Below the pieces are notes generated by a model, which was given only the letters and a program-made list of their open reading frames with translations, did no database searches and was not told where the DNA came from. From Nannobrachium achirus (lineage: Eukaryota; Chordata; Actinopteri; Myctophiformes; Myctophidae), in assembly GCA_963921795.1 (NCBI GenBank), contig OY997641.1, forward strand, positions 21,891,033 to 21,955,032: a DNA stretch of 64,000 nt. Direction: 5' to 3'. A program made the position numbers and the translations under genes. Below, piece after piece: positions 1-19,689 of the stretch; position 1 is the first letter of the stretch, and each line of letters starts with the position of its first letter.

Positions 1-410
1 GACAAACAAACCGAAAATGACTTACCTCTGTTGATAGAAAATAGCCTTTATTCCTGGCATTTGTTTTGATGTTAATATTAGATTCCTTGGCAGCCTTCTT
101 CTGCCTGTCAATCAGTTAACAGCGCACGCCGCACAGCTGCCGTGAGTGAGGGATCTGGGACCGGTACATGAAAGGGGATTTTAATAATGATTTAATGGTC
201 GGGTCTCTCAGAACCTCGGAAATAAAAGGATTTCGGGACAACATGTCACGGGTTTCGGTCAGTAAAAAAAAAAAGTCGGAACGGGACGGAATCGGACGAG
301 ACGTTACGGGGCCACTCGGGTTTGGTTTTGTAATTTGATTATTATTTCGGAACGGGTCGGAATCGGACGAAATTTGACGGTACTTTTCGATTTCGGTTCG
401 CTTTTTTGGA
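1..410. other. Non-coding, nothing recognised
   Basis: I see no gene. Short related phrases (GGAACGGGACGGAATCGGAC and similar, about 278-375) suggest an old degraded repeat. Confidence 0.4.
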
Positions 411-415
411 CCCGT

Positions 416-1000
416 GAAGACTTCTAATGTGGAGCAAGCGCATACATCCCCATACTTCTATTCACCTAATTTTGCTGTTAAATTATTTGTATCCATCATA
501 ATTCACTCCTCCATGGGCTGCTCCATACATTATGATGCTCCCACATATTCTCACGCACACACCAGTTACACACCCACACATATTTTGGAGCACATATCTT
601 TGAACGGGTAAGGTCTAGTGCCCTTCATTAATCACTCATCGTGCACATAATTATCTGTTTTTACACGCTTTTCCATTGTTGGCACACCTTCGTTCTCATC
701 AACATGTACCTGTTCACCTTCATCGTAACCACAACTATTAAAGATACGTTGACAAACTAGTTTATCTTGTAGAACTTAATGTCTGTGTGTCCTCAAGTAA
801 CTCTGTCCTCTGAAAAGCCACCTGTCTACTGTATATAATAATAATAACCATATGCAGTATAATACCCTTTGCAGCTAAGTGGCCCTTTTGCTCCTGCAAT
901 GTAAGATGGAAGCTCTGTCGGTACTGATAAAACCCAATTATTGAATGGTTGAAATCCCAAACATGTAATATACTTGGACCATGACACATTTAATGCCTGT
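416..1000. repeat. Dispersed repeat block, copy 1
   Basis: Closely matches 21220-21620 and 23945-24480 in the same orientation, including the phrase GTGGAGCAAGCGCATACATC (copies 1 and 3) and TTCATTAATCACTCATCGTG (all three). Open frames in it are short and not conserved. Family unidentified. Confidence 0.65.
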
Positions 1001-1639
1001 CTTAGGATTGCCCCCTAGCTGCCAGTATACAGAGGAGGGCTTCGGTCTCAGGTTTTCTAAAGCATAGCTAGCCCAACCTAAGCACTTTAACCCTGCCATA
1101 TAGGAGGAGTCCATTATACTGAAGAGATATAAGCCTATGTGTTTCTGATAATATAAGTGATCACTTGTTTTGCATGTCCATGGCAAAAATAAAATATTTA
1201 TGCAAATGTCCATCACAAGCTGGCATGGTGATGACCCATGGTGATGTTTGATTCTGAACTGTCTTTCAAAATGCGGGTAACCACTTTGTTTGTTTTGTTT
1301 TTTCAACTGAGAAACATTTCCAAATTCAAGTCATTTTTATCAATTGCAGACCTTGGAAAACAAGTGATAAATCATTGCGATTTTGATAATTACAATGGAT
1401 AAGCATTAACAAACCAGTTCACATGAACAATACTGATGTAAAATAAGATCCAAAAGGCTACATATATTTTATATGCACAAAATTACAATTCAAATGTTGC
1501 GATTTTCCGAGGATGAAACAGGGTGGTCCCTTTGGCTTTTCTGAATGAAATGCCTGGATCCGAGGCTACCGATATGCTGAAACCGCACATGTAGCCAGTA
1601 CGCACCCTTAGATCCTCTCTTGGATTTCCCCTCGACTTG

Positions 1640-1912
1640 GCCTGGCATTATCCAGACTGACTGATAACGTGGATTCATTCACACGTTCCTCCACGGTATA
1701 TGTGTCTGGACTTCTGTCCATAGGGAGCGAGTATGAGAAAAATTATCTGGCCAATTAGTGGCTACGTTTCTGTACAGTGAAGGGCAGTGTCTGATTGGCC
1801 CGATCATTTTCTGATTTCTCATACTCGCTCCCTATGGGCCGAAGTCTTGATTGATACTGTGGAGAAACGTGTGAGTGAATCCGCGTTATCAGTCTGGCTA
1901 ATGCCAGTGTAC
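1640..1912. repeat. Foldback (MITE-like) element
   Basis: Two inverted arms of about 90 bases. CTGGCATTATCCAGACTG and AGGGAGCGAGTATGAGAAA on the left match the complement of TTTCTCATACTCGCTCCCT and CAGTCTGGCTAATGCCAG on the right. No coding potential and no clear target-site duplication. Confidence 0.6.
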
Positions 1913-2523
1913 GCCTTGTCACTATGGGCGACAACTCTGACCCTTAACTGATTGTTCATAAATAAGCCACATGCACCCTACAACGTCACCGCCCGCTGCA
2001 TTCACTAAACTGAGCACACACCCGGGCGCATTTAGTCAGGAATACTCACGTCAAAGTAGATTTAACCATTTATTGCAGAAATGTAATACAGTTGATCTTG
2101 GCGTTAAAGGGCTCAGTGCTCTGAGATGTTACCTGAATTTTGCACACGCATGCTTGCTAAGCAAAATCAGGGAACCCTAACTTCTAAGTAAGACCCCATA
2201 GGGATACAATAGCAGAACAATAGCAATACATTGACACATAACATAAATCAACAGACATAACCACAAGTATTTTAAATTATGCCAGACTGATCAAAAGGTG
2301 GAGGCTGGGGTGGAGGAGGCAGCTCACAGCACGTATCTGATTCCGAGCCTTCGGATAACCAAGCAAAGCAAGCCGTATTTAAAGGAGCCTGCCCTACTGA
2401 ACGATAGCTTTGGAGTAGGGCATATGACAGTGTGACGTAATAACCAGCAGATAATTGTGTGAATGAGGAAGGAAAAGAGCTGACTGACAGCTGAGATATA
2501 TCTATGTGACTACAGGCTACAGC

Positions 2524-2549
2524 TGGGCGGGGCTATGTGTCCTATAAAA
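2524..2549 (+). promoter_or_regulatory. Gene 1 core promoter: GC box and TATA box
   Basis: A GC-box sequence (GGGCGGGGC, about 2525-2533) is followed by TATAAAA at 2543-2549, which would place transcription start near 2573-2580. A CRE/ATF-like TGACGTAA lies at 2433-2440 and purine-rich Ets-like AGGAAG sites lie near 2467-2480. The transcript would begin in the noncoding exon whose donor is at 2683. The paralogue lacks this block. Promoter activity is inferred from motifs and position. Confidence 0.55.
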
Positions 2550-2572
2550 ACTAACCTGAAGCATTCATTTTC

Positions 2573-2682
2573 CGAACGCAACCTAAGAAGTGAATCATAT
2601 ACAAGCTCCCAGAGAAGAGAGAGACACACACTGAAGAAAGAACCGAAGATCAGACACAGACAAGTTGGACACCTCTGAAAGA
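2573..2682 (+). other. Gene 1 noncoding first exon (5' UTR)
   Basis: Purine-rich untranslated sequence ends in CTCTGAAAGA, followed by the strong donor GTGAGT. It is conserved with the start of gene 2 (47850-47917), including the donor and following intron bases, while flanking sequence has diverged. The matching acceptor is TACCAG at 4980-4985, nine bases before the ATG. The 5' end is estimated from the TATA box. Confidence 0.6.
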
Positions 2683-2799
2683 GTGAGTAGCCTACAAAGC
2701 ATTGTTTTCAAATCTTATTTAAAACCATGTGGGAAACGAACAAGGTTATAGTAGCTTTGGAATTTTCTTTATAGTTTTAGTTTGTTTTGGTTTTTTTCT

Positions 2800-2901
2800 A
2801 ATTCAAAAGGATCTCAATGGAAATAAGCTTCTTCTTACCCGAGTTTCCCTTTAGTTGACCTTGTATCAGTGAACTGTATTCTCATGAAAATGTACCTGTA
2901 C

Positions 2902-2935
<34 letters not shown>
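2800..2935 (+). repeat. LINE 3' end with (CAAT)n tail
   Basis: Same 3' end as at 30830-31070 and 45890-46145 (plus strand), and 16430-16928, 55916-56205 and 57800-58000 (minus strand). The tail is a CAAT tandem repeat at 2905-2934. It lies in intron 1 of gene 1. Confidence 0.55.
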
Positions 2936-3104
2936 TCAGTTAGTTTTAATTCGTTTTTTAGACCAGATTTGCTAGTCTGCTTAGTTTTAGTTTTCCTTTT
3001 TCATACTTTATTTGTCAGGTGCATGACTCTAAAGAGTCAGAATATGCGGGCCTGTGTAGCCTAATAACAACAAAAACAACAGTTAGGCATAGGCCTACTG
3101 ATAG

Positions 3105-3690
3105 TAAGGGGATTTTATAAGATATTTGACCAATCTGCGAAGTAAATTGTTACCAAGAAATTTCTTCACCAATGTGTTTCTAAAGGTGTGTAATAATATG
3201 TAGCCAGGTTGAAATTCAACTCCCGGGAAAAACCTCATAAAAAACTGATGAAAGTGTGTGTCCCATTAACCTTACTAACAGGAAAAAAATACAAAAAATA
3301 AATCTGCTTTAAGTAGCATGTGAGGGGTCAAACTAGGGGTTTTTCATGATGCTAAATCCATTGCAAGCATATTTGTTATATGCACGAAAAAACATTCCTT
3401 GGGCAACAAAACGGTGAAAAGTGATGATTCATCACTAAACCATAGTTTTGTGGGTCCGTTTTTTGTTTTTCATCCAAAACAAATGCTATGCCATCATGAA
3501 AAATCCCTAGTTTGACCCCTCACATGCCACTTTATTTTTTTGTATTTTTTTCCTGTATAATGGGACACAAACAGAATCATTTTTTTATGAGTTTTCCCCC
3601 GGGAGTTGAATTTCAAGTTAGAAACACATTGGTGAAGAAATGTCTTGGTAACGATTTACTTTGCAGATTTTCTTATGTTCTCCTTACCAT
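3105..3690. repeat. Foldback element with arms of over 200 bases
   Basis: The left arm (from GGGATTTTATAAGATATTTG) and the right arm (ending near CTTATGTTCTCCTTACC) are complementary around a centre near 3430, where TGATGAATCATCA-like sequence lies. Relatives are at 17885-18900 (split by a LINE) and a partial copy at 56205-56530. It sits in intron 1 of gene 1. Confidence 0.65.
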
Positions 3691-4993
3691 TAAGAGAAAT
3701 GTACAAAAACGAAAAGGGCATTTTGAATACACTATATTTTAAATCAGTGGTTCTTGTGACAAGAGAAAGGTTAAAAAGCTTTTTAGAGACTGGATAGATT
3801 CAGTTTATAGGATTAAGTATTTAGATATATGGAGTACGCAGCGCGGCTGTTTCTTTGGTGTGAATGTAGGTTTAGCGAGTGCGTGCATGCGTGTGTGCGT
3901 GCGGGCACGCGCGTCTGTCTCGCTGCACTCTCTTCTCTCTCTGGTGGTTGATATCTGCATGCCATCTAGTGGACATTAGTGGAAAACCCTCAACATTGAA
4001 AATTCTGTACAGAACACATCACAACGATCAAACTGTAGTCATAGAGTTTAGACATTACCCTTTGTGTCACTTATTAAAGGTATGACACATAGCTTTAACA
4101 TTTTCATTGATGGAAATGTACACTTTTCCATTGATTCTACATTTTGATGTTGTCATAAATGTCTGTACAGGTTGGTCTTCAGGTAACCGGTCTTCTCGCC
4201 AAAAATCCAACTCGCCAAATTGTCCACACTCATTGGGCAGGCTTGTCAATGCTCCTGGATTTACCAGGATGATTGGCAATTACATCTACTATGTTAAATA
4301 TTTTCTGGGGGAGGACCCCCAGATGAGAAGTCATTATTAAGGATGTCTTACTTTGCTTCAGTCATCAAATCTGTACACCTACATTTGGCATTTTAAGGCT
4401 GAAATTGTACCCATGCTAGTAAAGCAAGCCTGATAAAAGTATCAAACATGCACAAAATTCAACAGAACACAGGAAAATATATCTGTTAAGAAGTTTTGGG
4501 GGAAGGACCACCAGACCCCTGTTGGGGAGTTCCGTGCACCCCCTAAAAAATAAATCTCCTGGATTCTCCTGGACTGACAGTCCAATGTTGACAACCCTGC
4601 TCATTGGCGAGGTGTCCTAGCAAGTTGATTTGGCGAGTTGGAAATTTGGCGAGTGGACCTGTATTCGGTCTTCTTCACTGAATTGTTGTATATTGTAAGT
4701 CCGAGTTGTAAGAACCGAGTCAAACTAAATGCAATGACATACCGGTGCTTGATTATTTGGGGGGGTCGCGTCCTGAAAGGTTTGGGAACCCAACACTTGT
4801 TCTAAAGTAACAATGTTAATTATGTATTTCCTTTAACTTAGAACCATGGAAGACATGTAGATTGTTTAGTGTTCTCTGATGTGCAAAATAACTTAACACA
4901 AGCCTAAAGCTTGTGTTCAGTCTCTTCCCACCCAAAGCAGTAAGAGAATGAACCTGACATGTCAACATCCTCTGTTTGTACCAGGACTCAACC

Positions 4994-12436
<7,443 letters not shown>

Positions 12437-12498
12437 TTCCATGATTCTAAAATATCCCAAATGTGCATTCCCACACAACACACAAGGAATATTTTGCT

Positions 12499-12504
12499 AA
12501 TAAA
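12499..12504 (+). terminator. Gene 1 polyadenylation signal
   Basis: AATAAA lies 63 bases after the gene 1 stop codon. A second AATAAA is at 12742-12747. In gene 2 the equivalent of the first signal is mutated to AATAAT. Confidence 0.6.
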
Positions 12505-13049
12505 ATCAAACGATGCTCTTGACAGGTATTTTATACCTCAGGCCTATATACATTTAATTAAATATCAAAGTTCAGGCTATGATGTATTAATCAAGTAAGG
12601 GTAATTCATTTCTATTAGGTTCCCATACCTTATTAGATTAGATCTAGTCTTATACAACTATGTGGGTATATTTCTTTAAATAAGAAACATGTATGTATCG
12701 AAGCCAGTCATTTGATCAATGTCAGATCAAAGATTTTTTTTAATAAAGAAATATATAAGAATGTGTCCCCCTCGCATCATTACTGCACTACAATGTCAAT
12801 TTAGGGTGTCGTGCCCTGTTAAGCAAATTGTACGTCAATTATTTTTGAATGATTTCTTTACAGCAAAAAACCTCCAGCAACCAAGTTAATATCTGATGTT
12901 TAATCATAATAAAACCCCTTTCATCATAACTATAATAAAGTGTGCAAGCAAAGTGATTTGAATAACATCCATATAATGTTTAATTAAAGGCCAAAGGCAA
13001 GGCAGTGATCAAGAATATTGTCCATAAAATGCACAAATATAGCTTGGAG

Positions 13050-13371
13050 CAGTGTTTCTCAAATGGGGGTATGTGTACCCCTTGGGGTACGCAGAGGTAC
13101 TACAGGGGATACTAGAAACATTTATCTTACTGTTATGTTTAATGATAAAACATTGACAACTGTCTGTAAACATGCTGCTCCATAAAGCTTTAAACCAAAT
13201 CAAGACAGACGTGTACTGTTACTGAATAGAAAACACGCTACTTACTTTTATTTTCAACATATTGACATAAAAACTGGACTTTAGGATTGTTGTCGATTAA
13301 AGGGGGTACTTGGATTCAGCAATCAGGATGGAATAGGGGGTACTGAAGCCCAAAAAGTTTGAGAACCACTG
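13050..13371. mobile_element. hAT-type MITE with intact 8-bp target duplication
   Basis: 322 bases with ends CAGTGTTTCTCAAA and TTTGAGAACCACTG. It is flanked by the direct repeat GCTTGGAG at 13042-13049 and 13372-13379. An 8-bp duplication with CAG/CTG ends is typical of hAT. No transposase. Confidence 0.8.
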
Positions 13372-13619
13372 GCTTGGAGGATATGTTGAATAGTAGGCTA
13401 CATTTGGAATCATGATCTGTAAGTTACAATTAAAACTGTTGTCATTATGCATTTTCAATTGCATTGATAAGACAGAACTTAACAACACAACTGGCCAAAT
13501 GTGCCACACTATGATACAGGATAGCAGGGATATTAATTTCTCCTAGGCACACGTTTTCAAATGGCATCCCTTTATCAACAACTGTTTATACAGTAGCATA
13601 GGCCTAAATAAAAGTATCT

Positions 13620-15340
13620 AATGTTTTTTTTTTCTCTTTCTCTCTCTTCATATTAATAATTCACTTTAAATCCATCAATCTCATCACACTAAGGATCTAC
13701 TTAAGGTAAACCCAGGGCACACTTAAAGGACAACTTCACCGATTTAAAACCTAGGCTAAGGGAGCTTTTCCAGCGCTGGAGACAGAACGTGTTGTTGTGA
13801 AGTGTTTCTCTGAGAAAAGCACCTCTCCAGGCCTTCATGTCAGTGCTCAGCTTCACTTAGTAATGTTAAAAACAATAACCCAGAAATCTTTGTTTACTAG
13901 TAAGACAACTCAGGGCGACAAGCGACCTCGCCCTAAAGGGAGAGGTTGCGCCACAGTGATGTGGACATCAGGGATGTGGACATCAGGGATCTCCATATAT
14001 GGGCATAAAAGGGATTAACTACCCGAACCCAAATGGCCCGTCTATTATTTGGAATATGAGAACCGTTACCCGAGCAACCCCGAGACATGATGGAGCCAAT
14101 CCGAACGGCTCTGCCTGTTAGATCCGATACACGGGCAGAGATGTCGGAACCGGAGCCGAGATCCGAAATGACCGAATGTCAACGTTAATATGAAGAGATG
14201 TAAATATTATTTCTTTCTTACCGTTGCATGTTGCTGCTCGCCCCTGGACATTAACGTATTGCAGTCAATCAATGCGGACAGGAACAATAAATCCACGTTT
14301 TCTTTAGATGTGGTGTAATCCTTCTTCTTAGCCATTGTTAAAGGAGTCATCCAGACCAAAACACATATAGGGTTAAATCTGTCTTTTATCATACCCCTTT
14401 ATACCTGCTTTAGTCGTTTTTTTTCATAGCTGCCCCCTTTGCTAGATTTCGGCTGCCCCTGTTGCTAGATTTTGCGGGCCCTCTCATAACTAACAGGGCC
14501 TTTATACTAGTGCGGTTATTTCTTCAGCTTCAAAGTTAGTATTTTTTTATTGGATTGTGTTTACACAACGTCCTGAGACCAACCAAACCGCTGTTTTGAC
14601 CTCACAGGCACCCTTACTTGTCAAACGGCTTCTGCTCTGCACCAGAGCAGGGAGAGGAGAGGCTAGAAAGGGAGGGGAGGGAGGGGTCGGTTTGACAAGT
14701 AAGGGTGCCTGTGAGGTCAAAACAGCGGTTTGGTTGGTCTCAGGACGTTGTGTAAACACAATCCAATAAAAAAATACTAACTTTGAAGCTGAAGAAATAA
14801 CCGCACTAGTATAAAGGCTATACACTCTGTTAGTTATGAGAGGGCCTGCGAAATCTAGCAACAGGGGCAGCCGAAATCTAGCAACAGGGGCAGCTATGAA
14901 AAAAATCGACTAAAGCAGGTATAAAGGGGTATGATAAAAGACAGATTTAACCCTATATGTGTTTTGGTCTGGATGACTCCTTTAATGATAATCCACTGTT
15001 AATTTATGTTGCAGCAAAGCATATGGTTTTGTTTATCATTAAAAGCAGTGCCAACATAGTTCCGGACAAGTCACGTGATGCAGCAAGGCAGCCAATAGGA
15101 CTGACCGGAGGAGAAAAAAGGGGGGTTTGACAGATGTACTGTAACAGCCAATCGTCGGGTCCATTCGGGTATCATGGAACCGCTGTTCTAACGGCCAGAG
15201 AACCGGGACCCGGCACACACACTAGTGGCACCGACCCGGCAACGAGGTCACTGCTCGTAAATGGGCCTGGTACCCGGCCTGGACCGGGTCGGATCCCGGG
15301 TAATTTCGGATCTAGGACCCATGCCATAGAGACTTGCGTT
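13620..15340. repeat. Duplicated repeat unit, first copy
   Basis: Aligns in order with 15718-17895: the T/C-rich start, CTTCATATTAATAATTCACT, the CCATATATGG-containing middle, the GTTAATGATAATCC segment and the GACCCGGCAAC end. The first copy is interrupted by the TTAA element 14342-14981. Another partial copy is at 60563-60745. Confidence 0.65.
14342..14981. mobile_element. TTAA-type palindromic DNA transposon (nonautonomous)
   Basis: 640 bases forming a near-perfect palindrome with arms of about 300 bases. Ends are AGGAGTCATCCAG and its complement, flanked by TTAA at 14338-14341 and 14982-14985. The duplicate copy at 17297-17300 has a single TTAA at the same point, so the empty site is visible. 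TTAA targets are used by piggyBac and Kolobok superfamilies. Open frames inside are mirror images and not genes. Confidence 0.82.
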
Positions 15341-15391
15341 AAATAATACTTTTTGTTTTTGTCATGTTCTTAAGGCAAAACATGTATTACA

Positions 15392-15419
<28 letters not shown>
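15392..15419. repeat. (CA)n microsatellite
   Basis: Short CA run. The following sequence, 15425-15545, is repeated at 19555-19680, also next to a CA run. Confidence 0.85.
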
Positions 15420-15423
<4 letters not shown>

Positions 15424-15723
15424 ACATACAGTACATCACAATTGTTAAGTTGCAGGATAACATACTGTATGTCAAGACTGATATCACATCAACAACACGC
15501 AGGCAGAGACGGTGACTGAAAGCATAAATGTTTTCATGCTACACGATTAGATTTGTGTTGACTGTCACAGTCATGGCCTCACAACCCCTATATGATAATC
15601 CCCTATTTAACTATTTGTATGCTGGATTTAGCCAAACGAATATCCGTCGAACCAGTTCGATCACTGCTGCAATTTAGCAGTGCCTGATCACTGGCCATCT
15701 GGCTAAATGAAAACATCTAATGT

Positions 15724-15784
<61 letters not shown>

Positions 15785-16429
15785 ATATTAATAATTCACT
15801 TTAAATCCATCAATCTTATCACACTAAGGATCTACTCAAGTCAAACCCAGGGCACACTTAAAGGACAACTTCACCGATTTAAAACCTAGGCTAAGGGAGC
15901 TTTTCCAGCGCTGGAGACAGAACGTGTTGTTGTGAAGTGTTTCTCTGAGAAAAGCACCTCTCCAGGCCTTCATGTCAGTGCTCAGCTTCACTTAATATTA
16001 ATGTTAAAAACAATAACCCAGAAATCTTTGTTTACTAGTAAGACACCTCAGGGCGACAAGCGACCTCGCCCTAAAGGGCAAGGTTGCGCCACAGTGATGT
16101 GGACATCAGGGGTGTGGACATCAGGGATCTCCATATATGGGCATAAAAGGGATTAACTACCTGAACCCAAATGGACCCGGGAAAAATGGAGCCGGACCCA
16201 AATGGTATATCATTTGGAATATGAGAACCGTTACCCGAGCAACCCCGAGACATGATGGAGCCGATCCGAACGGCCCCGCCTGTTAGATCCGTTACCCGGG
16301 CAGAGATGTCGGAACCGGAGCCGAGATCCGAAATGATCGAATGTCAACGTTATTATGAAGAGGTGTAAATATTATTTATTTCTTACCATTGCATGTTGCT
16401 GCTCTCCCCTGGACATTAACATATTGATT

Positions 16430-16928
16430 GATTGAAAAATGTATGAAGATTGCAATAGAAACAAGTACAGTTTCATGACTGTACTTGTACAAGTACAAAT
16501 CACTGGTACAAGGTCAACTAAAAGGAGATCCTAGAAAGCCGAGGCTTATTTCCACAGGAACCACACTTTTATCTCATATAACATTGAAAGACAGACGGAT
16601 AGAACATAGTACTTTAGCTAGGATAATATCAATTTCAAAAGCAGAAAAAGCATAACATCAAATACAAAGGCAGAGAAAAAAGGGTGGGGGGGAGCATGGG
16701 GGCTTAGTCTATTTACAAGTCACGGGTAGCAGCCGCCTGAAGGTGACTTTTCATACCGATTTTGAAGGAGGCTAGGGATTTGCTCTCCTTTAAGGCTTGT
16801 GGGAGGGCGTTCCACATGTTGATGGTGTAGCAGGAGAACGAGTTGGAGCCTTGTTTGGTGTTAAATCTACGTTGATGATGATTAGTGGAGCTGCCTCTGG
16901 TGTTGTGATCATGAACATCCTTGACCTT
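16430..16928 (-). mobile_element. 5'-truncated LINE, C-terminal coding remnant
   Basis: The minus-strand frame ending at 16713 reads HNTRGSSTNHHQRRFNTKQG, then a WNALPQALKESKSL motif, which is the C-terminal tail found in many fish non-LTR retrotransposon polymerases. The 3' UTR and an ATTGATTG tail run to about 16430. The apparent N-terminus of the longer frame comes from the adjoining foldback. Confidence 0.65.
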
Positions 16929-17206
16929 GTAGGCTGGACTCACACAGCTGCGTGAAACATCTTCTCCGTATCGCCTGAGAATGGCCACTGGGAGCACCGT
17001 ACTAATGCATTGTCAATGGAAGGTTGTTTGGTGTTTTGTCGTTGCCGTGTCTCTTGGCCAAAAGACAGGCTGCGGTTGAGCAAGAGACACGGCAACGACA
17101 AAACACCAAACAACCTTCCATTGACAATGCATTAGTACGGCGCCCCCAGTGGCCATTCTCAGACGATAAGGAGAAGATGCGTGACGCACATGTGTGAATC
17201 CGGCCT
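16929..17206. mobile_element. Near-perfect foldback element
   Basis: Arms of about 110-135 bases: GAATGGCCACTGGGAGC through GTTGCCGTGTCTCTTG pairs with CAAGAGACACGGCAAC through CCAGTGGCCATTC. Outer ends TAGGCTGGACTCACACA and its complement. Inserted next to a LINE fragment. No coding content. Confidence 0.75.
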
Positions 17207-17459
17207 AAGAAGTAGTATTGCAGTCAATCAATGCGGACAGGAACAATAAATCCACGTTTTCTTTAGATGTGGTGTAATCCTTCTTCTTAGCCATTGTTAA
17301 TGATAATCCACTGTTAATTTATGTCGCAGCAAAGCATATGGTTTTGCTTATCATCAAAAGCAGTGCCAACATAGTTCCGGACAAGTCACTTGACGCAGCA
17401 AGGCAGCCAATAGGACTGACCGGAGGAGAAAAAAATCACACTCGTGTGAACTGAGCGGT

Positions 17460-17535
<76 letters not shown>
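17460..17535. repeat. (GT)n microsatellite followed by (CAGA)n at 17588-17635
   Basis: Pure GT run; then CAGACAGA repeats. The sequence between them (GCGCCCCTCCCTTAACATGT) recurs in reverse near 43630-43655. Confidence 0.95.
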
Positions 17536-17536
<1 letters not shown>

Positions 17537-17586
17537 AACAGCGCCCCTCCCTTAACATGTGTGGTCAGAAAAGGTTACTGCAGGCT

Positions 17587-17617
<31 letters not shown>

Positions 17618-17884
17618 CGGAGACAGACAGACAGACCCACACACACGGCCACGTATAGGAGCGTTGTGACCACCGCTCAAAAAGGGGGGTGTGGGGGTGA
17701 TGACAAATGTACTGTAAAAGCCAATCGGTGGGTCCATTCGGGTATCATATGGAACCGCTGTTCTAGCGGCCAGAGAACCGGGACCCGGCGCACACACACT
17801 AGTGGCACCCATACTCTATGAGTGGCACCGACCCGGCAACAAGGTCACTGCTCGTAAATGGACCGGGTCGGATCTCAGGTAATT

Positions 17885-18281
17885 TCGGATCTTTGACAGC
17901 TAGGGTAATTCTGGGTCTCATTCACTCACTATACACTATACTTTAAGGAAAAAAATCACTCCCAAAAAATATGCTTTAAGTGGGATGTGAGGGGTCTAAC
18001 TAGGTGTTTTTAATTATTCTGAATCCATTGCAAGCATTTGTTCTGCACAAAAAAACATTAATTGGGCTAAAAATAGCCCATAAAATGATGGTTTAGTGAT
18101 GAGTCATCACTTTTCACAGTGGTATGGGGGTCCATTTCTAGCCCAAGGAATGTTTTTGGTGCAAAAAAATGCTTGCAATGGATTCAGAATAATTAAAAAC
18201 ACCTAGTTAGACCCCTCACATCCCAGCATATTTTTTGGGAGTGATCTTTTTTCCCCTATAGTATAGTTTATAGTGAGTGAA
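17885..18281. repeat. Foldback element, left portion (continues 18857-18905)
   Basis: GACAGCTAGGGTAATTCTGG at the left pairs with its complement at 18870-18890. The inner arms around TGATGAGTCATCA are related to 3105-3690. The right arm is split by the LINE insert at 18282-18856, flanked by GAAT. Confidence 0.65.
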
Positions 18282-18856
18282 TAATAAATAATAATAATAA
18301 AGCTTTATTTGTATAGCACCTTTCATGACATGAAATGCAGCTCAAAGTGCTTTACAGAGCAGAAAATGAAGCACAGTTACTTAACAGAAAAAATAAAATA
18401 CACATGAATACAATAAAGCAGAACAATAAAAACATAAAACATTGAAGAACAATTTCAGAACAGTGTGGACGTCAATAGCATCAAAGAGATAAAAAAATAA
18501 TTCAGCTAAAAGCAAGAGTAAAGAAATAGGTCTTGAGCTGTGCTTTAAAGCTATCCACAGAGGCTGCCTGTCTTAGGTGTAGTGGGAGTTTATTCCAAAC
18601 TGTCGGTCCGTAGAAGCAGAAAGCTGCTTCACCATATTTTTTATATTTCATTTTAGGCACATCGAGTAGGTCAGCACTAGAAGACCTGAGTGGGCGGTTT
18701 GGAACGTATCTATGCAGGCAGTCATAGAGGTACGAAGGTGCCAGACCATTTAGAGCTTTATAAACAAGTAAAATAATTTTAAAATCAATCCTAAAAACAA
18801 CCGGGAGCCAGTGTAGCGACGCTAAGACTGGAGTAATATGTTCTCTCATCTTAGAG
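18282..18856 (-). mobile_element. 5'-truncated L2-like LINE
   Basis: The minus-strand frame 18849-18502 encodes the C-terminal end of an L2/CR1-type polymerase, with HWLPVVFRIDFKI, then YKALNGLAPSYL, then VWNKLPLHLRQA. The 3' end on this strand is the (ATT)n tail at 18282-18302, typical of fish L2. It is inserted into the foldback and flanked by GAAT. It is a fragment; there is no intact RT. Confidence 0.85.
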
Positions 18857-19237
18857 AATGAGACCCAGAATTACCCTAGCTGTCAAAGATTTTCCTAGGG
18901 AAACTGAATTTCAGTCTTTGTTAGATGTGTTACTAGACACCTTTACAAACACATTGGTGAAGATTTTTTTTGGTAAGGAATTTATTCCAGGATTTGACAC
19001 TATTTCTAAAGATATCCCCCGATTATATTGAACTCGTTGAATGGTAGATCTATGCACAAACTTGGGAAACTCACCAACAATATTTCATGATAAAGGAGGC
19101 TACATTAAGGTAAAAGCTGTCATGTCACACCCTGGCCTGTCAGTAGCGCTGTTGTTCTTTCTCAACCAAGAGCTCTTTTCCAGTCTCCTCTGCATGTCTT
19201 CAGAGCCTGAACTAGCTGTATCTTCTCTGATGATGAT

Positions 19238-19339
<102 letters not shown>

Positions 19340-19486
19340 TTCAAACCTTTACTTTGACCAGTAGTATACATGACTGTTACTTTGACTCAAGTGTGGGTTG
19401 TTTTCTGAACATTGAACATTAAGCAGACAGCCGAATGCTTTCACTTTCAGTTGTGGCCGGGAGAGGGTGGGGGCCATTTCTGGCCT

Positions 19487-19555
<69 letters not shown>

Positions 19556-19689
19556 CATACAGTAGGCCTACATCACAAATATTAAAGTTGCAGGATAACA
19601 TACTGTATGTCAAGACTGATATCACATCAACAACACGCAGGCAGAGACGGTGACTGAAAGCATAAATGTTTTCATGCTACGTGCATGCA

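Larger units (their letters stand above)
15718..17895. repeat. Duplicated repeat unit, second copy
   Basis: Second copy of 13620-15340. It lacks the TTAA element but is enlarged by a LINE fragment (16430-16928), a foldback (16929-17206) and a GT microsatellite (17460-17535). A (CT)n run lies at 15731-15781. Confidence 0.6.

Noticed and set aside
4067-4340. Frames at 4067-4340 on both strands within intron 1 of gene 1
   Set aside because: They overlap each other, have no counterpart in gene 2 and no splice fit.
14547-14861. Two frames on opposite strands with mirrored protein ends
   Set aside because: They lie in the arms of the TTAA palindrome, and the mirror symmetry explains the open frames.
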